From Mesostigma viride (Eukaryota; Streptophyta; Mesostigmatophyceae; Mesostigmatales; Mesostigmataceae), in NCBI GenBank assembly GCA_009746045.1, contig RPFO01001162.1:376001-440000 (forward strand): 64,000 nt of DNA, read 5' to 3'. Positions 31,101 through 43,509 of this stretch are shown here, piece by piece (position 1 is the first letter of the stretch; every line of letters starts with the position of its first letter). The notes below the pieces were generated by a model that saw only the letters and a program-made list of their open reading frames with translations, was not told where the DNA came from and searched no databases. The position numbers and the translations under genes were made by a program.

Positions 31101-33450
31101 AGAGAACCCACCTCCTGCTGCAACGTTATGATGAAATAGAGAACAACCCACCTCCCGCTGCAACGTTATGATGAAATAGAGAACCCACCTCCCGCTGCAA
31201 CGTTTTGATGAAATAGAGAACCCACCTCCCGCTGCAACGTTTTGATGAAATAGAGAACCCACCTCCCGCTGCAACGTTATGATGAAATAGAGAACAACCC
31301 ACCTCCCGCTGCAACGTTTTGATGAAATAGAGAACCCACATCCCACTGCAACGTTATGATGAAATAGAGAACCCACCTCCTGCTGCAACGTTATGATGAA
31401 AAAGAGGACAACCCACCTCCTGCTGCGACGTTATGATGAAATAGAGAACCCACCTCCTGCTGCAACGTTATGATGAAATAGAGAACCCACCTCCCGCTGC
31501 AACGTTATGATGAAATAGAGGACCCACCTCCCGCTGCAACGTTATGATGAAATAGAGAACAACCCACCTCCTGCTGCGACGTTATGATGAAATAGAGAAC
31601 CCACCTCCCGCTGCAACGTTATGATGAAATAGAGAACCCACCTCCTGCTGCAACGTTATGATGAAATAGAGAACCCACCTCCTGCTGCAACGTTATGATG
31701 AAATAGAGAACAACCCACCTCCCGCTGCAACGTTATGATGAAATAGAGAACCCACCTCCCGCTGCAACGTTATGATGAAATAGAGAACCCACCTCCCGCT
31801 GCAACGTTATGATGAAATAGAGAACAACCCACCTCCCGCTGCAACGTTATGATGAAATAGAGAACCCACCTCCCGCTGCAACGTTATGATGAAATAGAGA
31901 ACCCACCTCCCGCTGCAACGTTATGATGAAATAGAGAACAACCCACCTCCCGCTGCAACGTTATGATGAAATAGAGAACCCACCTCCTGCTGCAACGTTA
32001 TGAGGAAATAGAGAACCCACCTCCCGCTGCAACGTTATGATGAAATAGAGAACCCACCTCCTGCTGCAACGTTATGATGAAATAGAGAACCCACCTCCCG
32101 CTGCAACGTTATGATGAAATAGAGAACAACCCACCTCCTGCTGCAGCGCTGCCACGGCGGCCTCTGCCTCCCCCTTGGCCATCTCCACCCGTGCGTACAC
32201 CGCTCTCGCCTCCTCCAGCTGCGTGGAACGCTCCCCCAGCTGCTGCGTGGCGGCTGCCAGCTCGCGCGCCACACGCTGGGCATCCGCCTGCGCCTCCTCC
32301 AGTGCTGCCGCCAGCCGCCCCCTCTCGCGCTCCCCCTCGGCCATCAGCGCTGCGCCCGCCCGCGCCTGCTCTGTCAGCGCTGCGTGCGCATCGCTCAGGC
32401 GGTCGATCTGTGCCGCGGCCGCCTCTAGCTCCTGCTGCAAGTAGGGCACCTGCGCGCACACAAGCGGGAAGGGGGGCGGGGGAGCGCGGGGGACCCAAGT
32501 CCCGCAGGAATCCATCGCACGGCCAGGGACGTGGACGAGAGATGAAACCGACTTTGGTAGCTCGCAACGCCGAATCTACAGGATAGGACGGACCGTCGTA
32601 ACCAGCAGCCAGCAGGATGGGGACCAGACAAGGAGAGGATGTCACACGCCTGGGCACATCCCAAGGGCATGTCTGTGCTTGATTGGTTGTGATGAAGGGA
32701 GGCAGTACATCTAAAGCGAATCTCCTCCCTCCCTATCATCCGACCAGTTGCCAACGAAGCAGTAGAAACGCAGGGGCCAGCCTGCGACGGCCCACCAAAG
32801 GCTCCGTGGCCGGCTGACGCGGCTACGAATATCCTTGGACGCGCGGCTACATGGTGAGGCGCCATGGTTCATGGTCCACAAGAACTTGATACCTAGTTCT
32901 TGATGAGGTGCTGGCTACCCCTGCAAACACACAGTAACCCCCACCAAGTTCCAACACAACATCAGCTGATCCCCTGGCCCTCCGGTCCATTTATCGCAAC
33001 CATGGCATGACCGGCAGGACGTTAAGGTTGACTACAGACACCCGCCCGCCTGCCCGCAGCGCATGTGCGCGCCTCCCCACCTGCTCCCTCAGCCGGTCGA
33101 TCTCCCCTGCCTGCGCCTCGTTCTCCTGCGATAAGTCACGCAGGTGCGCACGCAGGGAAGCCTCCTCGGCGTGCCACGTGGCGGTAGCGCGCGCGTGCTC
33201 CTGTGCGGCGGATGCCAGCTCCTCCCGCACCGCCGCCAGCACACGGATTTGCTCCTGCTCCGCCGCAGTGTGCCGGGCCGCCAGCGCCACAGCGCGCGCC
33301 TCGGCCTCCTCGGCGCGCGCCGCCTCTCGCTCCGCCCTGCTCTCGAGTGCGGAGCGTTGCGCGTCCATCGCGGATCGCTGCGCATCCATTTCGCGCTGGA
33401 AGGAGGCCGCCTGCTGCTGCAGCTGGTCATCCAGGCCCGCCTGCGCAGTG

Positions 33451-33535
<85 letters not shown>

Positions 33536-36500
33536 CGCGTGTGTGTGTGGGAGTGCAGGTCGGTGCGGGGGTTGGGGTCGGGTGCGGGTAAAGAATCGGG
33601 CAGGAGAGTCACGGGGAGCATGGATGGGACAGAGTACTCACAGGGCCATGCCATGCCAAGTTTGAGTCTAGCCAGGCACTTGGCAAACGGCAAGAGGATG
33701 GCGTGCAGGGGTGGGCGGTGCCACAATCGCAATGGGGGACGCAGATGCAGGCAAACAGCGGTCCATCCACCATTTCCATGGATGACGCCATCCCACGAGA
33801 CCTGCTTGTGCGCCCCCAATCAACGACACGCTGCTTGCCCCCCAAGCAACAAGTGCGCACAGCTCGCCCCCAAACAATCTGCGGCAACACGAGAAAAACT
33901 TACACCGGAGTGAGGCAGAACGCAAGCATGGGAACTGCCTGGAAAGGAAAACAAGCGCGCTCTACACGGGCTCTTTGCCAACTATTCGCTCATCATGATG
34001 GAGGTTGCTAGTTTCGCATGGGTTGCCAAAGGAACGGAGCGTGCGGCCCGTTACACAGTACATAACCGATCGGGTTGTCCTGGGCATTAAGCATGGGGCT
34101 GAGTACCAGTACGACAAGAGAGCAAACCAGCCAACGCGCCACTCCGGAGCCATGCCGGCACGCGTCCCCAAATGGTGGGCGGTGCGGACTGCGGACGCCC
34201 ATCACTCCCACCACCCCCCGTGGCGAGACACCCAGACGCTGCGGGAGTACCTCGTTCGCGAGACCGGTGCCGTCCAGAGCACCACGGACACGTGCATGTT
34301 CTTGTACCTGGGCAGCGATTTCGCTGTCGTCCACATCGACGACCTCCTGGTCTCTCACCCCTCGGCGGCGTGGCTGTCCCAGCGGACGGCGCGGGTGTCT
34401 CAGCGCTTCCGGATCAGCGAGTCCGAGACTTCCTCGCTTTTCTTGGGGTTTTCCCTGGACATCAACCTGGCTGCCCGCACGGTGCGTTTGCACCAACGCC
34501 CCTACATTGAGGTCTTCGCTGAGCGCTTTGGTGTCTCCCCACGGGCGGCGCGGACGCCCATCACTCCCAGCACCCTCCGTGGCGCGGGGGGGCTGCTCAG
34601 TGCGGAAGAGATCTGCCGGTACCAAAGCATCGTCAGGGCCATCCTTTATGCGATGATGTGAACTCGGCCTAACCAAGCGCTTCTCATCATGCTGCTGACA
34701 CAGAAGATGAAGAACCCGGACACAAGCGACCTGGCCCGGTGCGCCCCAATGGTCGAGGCGGCGGATGACTTTCCCAGCGCCGTACTGGCTCCGCCAGCGG
34801 CTTCTGCTCCTGTGCAGCTGCCCGTCGCTCCTAGCGTGGGCGTTCCTAGCCTGGCCCCTGCGCCTTTGCAGCTGCTGTCGGCTTCCGACGTGGCGTCTGG
34901 GGGGCTGCCACCTGCCTCTGCACCGCAGTCGACAGTTCTTGGTTCCGGTCCCTGGTGGCCTACGGGGCCGGCCACGACCTCGGACTCGGACAACTATGTC
35001 AGCCTTGGGGGGCGCTTGGTTAGTGAGCGTTTCCTTCGTCCCCCAACTGCAGCTGCCGCCATCAAGGCCCTTGTGCGGGACCCACCTCCGTCGGCATCGG
35101 ACCCTACGGCCCCTCCCGCCCCTGCCACGGCTTCGCATCACACTGTGTAGGATTGTTACTCGGATCCTGATCCCCACGGGCGACCGCACGCCGTCCATCA
35201 TCTGCCACTGTCAACGTCGTCGGAGCACAAGCGTCCACGGACGGCCACGATCCCGAGCTCAATGCTGTGGTCCCAGGGCTCCGATGCTGCCCTAGACGAC
35301 ACGGCGGTCAGCCACCACAGCCACCCACGGCGCCTCCTGGCCCCCTGCTTTCGGCGGCTCCCCGTCACTGGGCTTGCTCTCTGCTGCGCGACAGCAATGA
35401 TCGTCCTCTGGGCTTCTCAGATGTCTCCCTGGCGGAGCCGCGTGCAAAGGCTGCGCTTTTTTTCGCAAATTACACACAGGTCTGAGACCTGCTCGAGGAA
35501 GTGACTTTTCACAGCCACGCCTTCTCTGTGCCTTTCTCTCTTGCCACTGCCCTCCGCACGCCTGAGTGGCATGAGGCCATGAAAAGAGCGAGATGGCGAG
35601 CGTGCACGAGCACCAAGTGTACCGGCCTCTGCTCGCGCACGATCTCCCGCCTGGTGCCAAGGTCCTGCCCACCAAGTGGGTCTTCGCCAAGAAGGTTGAC
35701 GTCCGCTGCAAGGCACGCTTTGTCTGCACAGGGTTTGCCCAACGTGAGGGCATTGACTTTTGGGAGACTTTTGCCCCCACTGTCTGGGCTGGCACCGTGC
35801 GCCTGGGCCTGGCGCATGCTAGTACTACTGGCAACCCCATACCTTAGCTCGACGTTCGCACAGCCTTCCTCTACGCCCCGATGAAGGAGGAGGTGTACAT
35901 TCACCCACCCAAGGGATTTGAGCAGCGTGACGCCTCCGGTGAGGCGTACCTCTAGCTTCTGCAGCGCAGCTTGTATGGGCTCAAACATGCACCCCGCACC
36001 TGGCACCAGACGCTGCGAGAGTACCTCGTTCGCGAGACTGGTGCCGTCCAGAGCACCACGGACACGTGCCTGTAGCAATACCAGCATGCACCAGGCCCAT
36101 GCGCACGGTGCCAGCCCGGACAGTGGGGGCAAAAGTCTCCCCAAAGTCCATGCCCTCATGTTGGGCAAAACCCTTGCTTGCAGACAAAGCGTGCATTGTA
36201 GCGGACGTCAACCTTCTTGGCGAAGACCCACTTGGTGGGCAGGACCTTGGCACCAGGCGGGAGATCGCGCGCGAGCAGAGGCCGGTACAGTTGGTGCTCG
36301 TGCACGCTCGCCATCTTGCTCTTTTCATGGCCTCATGCCACTCAGGCGTGCGGAGGGTAGTGGCAGGAGAGAAAGGCACAAAGGAGGCATGGCTGTGAAA
36401 AGCCACAGCCTCGAGCAGGTCTCGGACCTGTGTGTAATTTGCAAAAAAACGCACAGCCTTTGCACGCGGCTCCGCCAGGGAGACATGTGAGAAGCCCACG

Positions 36501-39500
36501 CGACGATCGTTGCTGTCGCGCCAGGAACCGACGACTGCGGTGCAGAGGCAGGTGGCAGCCCCGCAGACGCCACGACGGGAGCCGACAGCAGCTGCAAAGG
36601 CGCAGGGGGCCGGGTTAGGAATGCCCACGCTAGGAGCCACGGGCAGCTGCACAGGAGCACAAGCCCCGGGCGGAGTCAGTACGGCGCTGGGAAAGACATC
36701 TGCCGCCTCGACCATTGGGGCGCACAAAACCAGGTCGCTTCCCGCCAGCGTTCGTCAAACCGCACATTGAGGCGGCTGACGACCTTGCCAGGGGCGCTAG
36801 CCTGCCCCGGCGACCAGACAAGCTAGGCCGGGGAGTCCTGGGCGTAGCCCACGAAGAGGCCCTGGACCGTGCGCGAGGCCATTTTGTCGCGGGCCTCCTC
36901 CACCAAAATGCTTGCAGGGCACCCGAAGATCCGAAGGTGTGACAGCCGGGCATCCCTCCCCTTGAGCTGGAAGTTAGGCGTGGCGGAGTGCGAGTTCCGC
37001 GCACAGGGGAGGCGGTTCAGGAGATACGTGGCACACTACAGTGCCAAACCCCAAAACGCCGGCGGGAGACCAGCAGCCACTAGCAGGCAGATGGTCTTGT
37101 TGACGAGGGTTCCCCAGAAGCGCTACACCAGACCATTCTGCTGGGGGGTGTTAGATGCATTGATACACCTGCCATGGCCAAAACAATTCTGGTCTTATTT
37201 GTTTTGAGGAATATTTTGGATACGTTTCCCATGAATGTGAGTGGGTCGATTACGAACAAGTTTGTGATCCATACGGTCAATCTGGGTTGAGTGACTACTC
37301 CCCATCCTTAGCGTAGATAGAAACGAAGGCGCAATTAAGCGTTAGTAAGTATCTATGCAACTGCGCAACTTGATGTATGCTGGCAACTGTCTCCAGAATA
37401 TGCTCCGGAATATACTTATAGAAAATGATCGGCATATGCAAGGAATATTCGAAGCATCTTTGTGGTATCCTTTCTGTCGAGCCTAGCTTAGCATTTTCCA
37501 TAACAACGCAGAACAAGCCTTCGGCTTGTAACCTCTTGACCTCATCCATCAACCATCGGATCGGCACTGTCCTGAGATGCCGAGCCCAAATTATGATTCA
37601 TTTCTAATGAATGAGTTTCAAAAAAAGTTATGTCTATAATTCTGACATGGTATCGGACTCACCCTCAACGCATCCAGCGACTGATCTGCTGCCAAGCACC
37701 TCTCCTGCAGCATGGGCAGTGCCTCTGCTTGCTGGCTCAGCACCGCCACTTGTTGCTCCAGCTGCGCCACCCTACCCTCGGCTTCCTGTCGCAGCGCTTC
37801 CTGCCGCTGCTGCAACGCCTGCGCGTGCTCTAGCTGGGCGCCGGCGTCCGCCAGCTGTCCCTGCGCTCCTGCCAGCTCCCCCTGCAGGTCCTCGCAGCAC
37901 GCCGCGAAGTAGCCTGCGCGCTCCTCCACCGACTTGAGCTCTGCGTTGGCCTTGTCCAACCGGCCCTGCGCACAATGTCACGGTCTCAGTGTTTGTGTGC
38001 ATGCGGGAAAGCGGATGCCAGTGTCAGAGGCTGTGAGCTGGTGAGGGAGCGGGCTGACCCAGCCGGGGACAAGGGGCAGGCGACAGGTGGCGAGGGGCGG
38101 GCGCACAGCGAAGGAATGCGTCGCCAAGGGCATGCTGGACTCGTACGTGTGGTATGGCACACAGCGCCTTCCTCCCGGTTGCAGCTCCATTTGCTGCACA
38201 CAAACCACCTGCACTAGTGTAGGTTCAACGAACAACTCCAAGCTGCTTTAAAGAGAGGTACAAGGATGCGGAAAGTATGCTGCTGCTCGTGGATAAGGTT
38301 GTCCACACGTTCCCTTTGTAGTGCCTGGCTTGCTGGCTGGCTGGCTGCTTGGTTTCCTTTTCTCTTTGTCACATATGGGGATGGCTCTTGTGTGCTGCGA
38401 GGAATCCGCACGCTAGGGATGCGTCGGCGGGCTACCCACCTGGCACGCCCTGAGCGATGACGACAGCACCTCCACCTGCGTCGCCAGCTGTTCCCGCTCG
38501 CCCTCCACGTCCGCCGCCACCGCTTGCTGCCGCGCCGCAGCCACCGCCAGCTGTGCCTCCAGACGCTGCACTGCCGCGCTGGCGTCCGCCACCGCGTCGG
38601 CCTTCTCCTGGTTGGCCTGTCGCAACGCGACCCCATTGCGCGCCAGCTGTCCCTTGATCTGCTCCATCAGCGCGCGCAGCTCCTCATTCTCAGCGCGCGC
38701 AGACGCCAGCGCGCCCTCCTGCGCCTCCATCGCCGCGCGCAGCTGCTCGCTGGACTCCCGCTCGGCGGCGGCGTGCTCTGCGGCACGCTCCTTGTGGTGC
38801 TCCTCATCACGCTCCAGGTGGGCGCAGCGCTGCCGCAGGCGCGACACCTGGCGGGTGGGGGGGGGAGACCGCGGCAGGCGCAGGGCACGTGGGAAGAACG
38901 TACATGGTAATGGCATGCCATTTGAGTGTGAAGGTGGGGTGCGGTTGGAATGGGGCACCACGGGATGACATACCAGGCATGTAAAACAACAAGCCTTTGC
39001 TCTCTCTATCTCCGAACTTCTCACCTTTGGTCTCTCCCTAAACATCCCACGTCCCCGATACTCCAGACAACCAATCCAGATATGCAGACCCGTGCACCAG
39101 CAAGCCAGCCAGCCAGCACAGCGTGCTGGTGTGCTGGCACATTTCTTGCATTGGGAGGGCTGTCGCGTGACAACCGCCACTCCCTGATGCACGTGCGGGA
39201 GATGCGGCCTCACCTCGTCCTCCCGCTCCGCCAACACCTCCTGCATCCAAGCAACGGCCGCCACATCATCGCCCTTCCCGCCGGGGCTGGCCTCCACGGC
39301 CCCCTGCTCGCGTGCGGTCGCAAGCAGTGCCGCCTGCTCCTCCGCTTGCCGCAGCTGCTCCTGTGTGGATGCCAGCTGGCGCTGGAGCGACTCCACCAGC
39401 TGGTGGGTGGGTGGGGGGTCCACCGGTTGGCAGGTGGACGTGGGGGAGCAACACGATTGGGGTCATGACAACAGCATGGCCTCCGCCTGTTCTTCGGCTG

Positions 39501-42500
39501 CTCCCTCCTCCCTGTGACCCAGGGATACGACACGACTGGGGCGTCCCCTCATGCATGGCCGAGCCAAAGAGGGCGAGTTTTTACGGCAATGACAGCAGCG
39601 GGGGGATGGGGCGGGGGCATGGGAGGGGAATGATCCTCCGCTCTGCCTGAATGGCAGCAAGGACAGTTCAAGGCCCGCCCCCGCTGGTGAGGGCGAGGGT
39701 GGCCCCTGCATGCGACCGCCCCCACTGGTGAGGGCACGGGTGGCCACCGCAAGGAACCACCGCCTGGATCGCGGAACCTCACCGGACTCGCAGCAAGCAA
39801 GGCAGGTGTGCATGACTGCAGCAAGCATGGCAGGTGTGCATGACGTTGTCAGGGATGGCGAGCAAACGAGGTGGACTGCACATAGCTGCTAACAGACAGC
39901 AACCCACGATACGGGTCGCCTGCCGCCGTTGCTCCAGAAATAGAAGACGAGACGAGAATCAAGGCGTGTCGTGCCCATGTTTGCTCTTATAGTAGTATTA
40001 TCCAATACGAATCCTGCAGCATCGACCAATCGTCGCAAACACGTTCTGAAAGTATCCCCCCACACTTGGTGCCCACACTCCCCTACCCCCACCCTCGCCA
40101 AAGTCCCCACCCACCTCTTCCTGGCCAAACACCCCCTTGTGGAGGCGGGCAGTGGCGGCGGCCAGCTCGCCGGACATGGCCTCCAGCGAGGCCGCCAGCT
40201 GGTCCTTGCTGGCTGCCAGCTGGCGGATCTTTTCCTCGTAGCCCTCTGCCATGCGCTCCTGCTCCGCTGCGCAGACACGGTTGGCGCCCTCCCACTGCTC
40301 CAGGCATCCTTCAACCTCCTGCACAGCCGGGGACAGCCAGTACAGGGAGGCCGTGGGCTGACATGGATGTGATGAGACCAATCAACAGACAGGGAGCCAT
40401 CTACTGCAGTGGATCGGCCACGCATCATGCTGGCATCAGTGGCATGAGCCCGAGCATGTGCCACATCCCCATGAAGATAGCCCTGCATGTCCGCTGTGTC
40501 GTGCAAGTTGCCTGCGTGTGCGCAACCCCTCATGTCCGCTGTGTCGTGCGACTTGCCTGCGTGTGCGCAACCCCTCATGTCCGCTGTGTCGTGCGACTTG
40601 CCTGCGTGTGCGCAACCCCTCATGTCCGCTGTGTTGTGCGACTTGCCCGCGTGTGCGCAACCCCTCATGTCCGCTGTGTCGTGCGACTTGCCCGCGTGTG
40701 CGCAACCCCTCATGTCCGCTGTGTCGTGCGACTTGCCTGCGTGTGCGCAACCCCTCATGTCCGCTGTGTCGTGCAAGTTGCCTGCGTGTGCGCAACCCCT
40801 CATGTCCGCTGTGTCGTGCGACTTGCCTGCGTGTGCGCAACCCCTCATGTCCGCTGTGTCGTGCGACTTGCCTGCGTGTGCGCAACCCCTCATGTCCGCT
40901 GTGTCGTGCAACTTGCCCGCGTGTGCGCAACCCCTCATGTCCGCTGTGTTGTGCGACTTGCCCGCGTGTGCGCAACCCCTCATGTCCGCTGTGTCGTGCG
41001 ACTTGCCCGCGTGTGCGCAACCCCTCATGTCCGCTGTGTCGTGCGACTTGCCTGCGTGTGCGCAACCCCTCATGTCCGCTGTGTCGTGCAAGTTGCCTGC
41101 GTGTGCGCAACCCCTCATGTCCGCTGTGTCGTGCGACTTGCCTGCGTGTGCGCAACCCCTCATGTCCGCTGTGTCGTGCGACTTGCCTGCGTGTGCGCAA
41201 CCCCTCATGTCCGCTGTGTCGTGCGACTTGCCTGCGTGTGCGCAACCCCTCATGTCCGCTGTGTCGTGCGACTTGCCTGCGTGTGCGCAACCCCTCATGT
41301 CCGCTGTGTCGTGCGACTTGCCTGCGTGTGCGCAACCCCTCATGTCCGCTGTGTCGTGCGACTTGCCTGCGTGTGCGCAACCCCTCATGTCCGCTGTGTC
41401 GTGCGACTTGCCTGCGTGTGCGCAACCCCTCATGTCCGCTGTGTCGTGCAACTTGCCCGCGTGTGCGCAACCCCTCATGTCCGCTGTGTTGTGCGACTTG
41501 CCCGCGTGTGCGCAACCCCTCATGTCCGCTGTGTCGTGCGACTTGCCCGCGTGTGCGCAACCCCGCATGTCCGCTGTGTCGTGCAAGTTGCCTGCGTGTG
41601 CGCAACCCCTCATGTCCGCTGTGTCGTGCGACTTGCCTGCGTGTGCGCAACCCCTCATGTCCGCTGTGTCGTGCGACTTGCCTGCGTGTGCGCAACCCCT
41701 CATGTCCGCTGTGTCGTGCAACTTGCCCGCGTGTGCGCAACCCCTCATGTCCGCTGTGTCGTGCGACTTGCCTGCGTGTGCGCAACCCCTCATGTCCGCT
41801 GTGTCGTGCGACTTGCCTGCGTGTGCGCAACCCCTCATGTCCGCTGTGTCGTGCAACTTGCCCGCGTGTGCGCAACCCCTCATGTCCGCTGTGTTGTGCG
41901 ACTTGCCCGCGTGTGCGCAACCCCTCATGTCCGCTGTGTCGTGCGACTTGCCCGCGTGTGCGCAACCCCGCATGTCCGCTGTGTCGTGCAAGTTGCCTGC
42001 GTGTGCGCAACCCCTCATGTCCGCTGTGTCGTGCGACTTGCCTGCGTGTGCGCAACCCCTCATGTCCGCTGTGTCGTGCGACTTGCCTGCGTGTGCGCAA
42101 CCCTCATGTCCGCTGTGTCGTGCAACTTGCCCGCGTGTGCGCAACCCCTCATGTCCGCTGTGTTGTGCGACTTGCCCGCGTGTGCGCAACCCCGCATGTC
42201 CGCTGTGTCGTGCAACTTGCCTGCGTGTGCGCAACCCCTCATGTCCGCTGTGTCGTGCGACTTGCCTGCGTGTGCGCAACCCCTCATGTCCGCTGTGTCG
42301 TGCGACTTGCCTGCGTGTGCGCAACCCCTCATGTCCGCTGTGTCGTGCAACTTGCCTGCGTGTATGCAACTGTTCCCTGCAGCCCAGCCTCAAGCTTGGC
42401 GATGGCGGCCTGCGACTCCTGCTCCAGCGACGCCTTCTCTTGCGCCAGCGACTGCACCTGGGCCTCCAGCACTTGGATGGCTGCCACGTGGCACCCACAG

Positions 42501-43439
42501 ATGACAAGAGCATGTCCGCCTATCAGCCAGCCGGGTGGGCGCGCCCGCAGGTGCTCCGGGCATCCACGCTCCCACTCCCATGGCCACATTTTCTTCCAAC
42601 CAGCACGCATACATGATGTCCCGCGATGCAGCGTGCCTACGCAGCCATGTCCGTGCAGGGTGCCTGTAGCAGACCATGAAGACCTACCCTTGTAAGTGCA
42701 ACAACGACAACACTCCCCTCCCCACCCCCTACTATCAGGAAAGAGCAACACCTGGGTCGTGTGCTGAGGCATACCCTGGGTGGGAGCATCCCCCTGCGGT
42801 CCCGCAAGGTGCGCGCGGCGTGGCATGAGAGCCACGCAGCCACCCGCCCTGCTTGGCCCGCGACAGCTCGTCACCCGCGTGACTTGGCCAGCGGAAGGTA
42901 TTGCGTTGACAGGCTCATGCGTGGACAGACTCAGGCGGGACGGCTGCAAGTGGATGGCGAGGGAATGGGGCCGCGCTCCCCTCACAACCCCTGGCTCCAC
43001 CCCCGTTCCATGGCCCCATGCCGTACTTCCCACCGATACGTCGCATGCCTGCAGCCATCGCGTGGGACAGGATCGAGTACTGATGGCCCCCACCTTAGGG
43101 GGCCGACCTGCGTGCCCCCCCCCCTCCCCTCCCCCCCTCCCCCCCATGCGATGCTCCCTGGCCTTGCCCCCCGCAGAAATGCCCCATCACGCACACACCT
43201 CGGTCCTTGTCCTCGCGCGCCACCTGGCGGCATTCCTCCAGCTGGCGCGCCGCCGCCTCTTGCTGCGCCTCCATCAGCCTGCGCGCCTCCTCGAGCTGCT
43301 CCCCCTGCTTCTGCGCGGCGCACCGCAGGGACCGCGCCTCTGCCTCCGCCACCTCCTGTTGCGCCAGCCGCGCGGACCGCTCCGCCGCCAGCTCAGCCCG
43401 CAGGGCATCTGTGGCCGCCTCAAGCTCGGCCACCTGTCG

Positions 43440-43509
<70 letters not shown>

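Noticed and set aside
30427-32135. CRISPR-like regular repeats
   Set aside because: Tandem 37-bp copies without unique spacers; explained as a splice-donor-seeded minisatellite.
34008-35201. 397-codon minus-strand frame
   Set aside because: Antisense to Copia RT motifs ([15 protein letters not shown]) that are clear on the plus strand.
39889-42695. Long frames over the 45-bp array on both strands (up to 874 codons)
   Set aside because: Repeat-length artefact. They are intronic between exons 11 and 12, although limited inclusion of repeats through decoy donors is kept as a finding.
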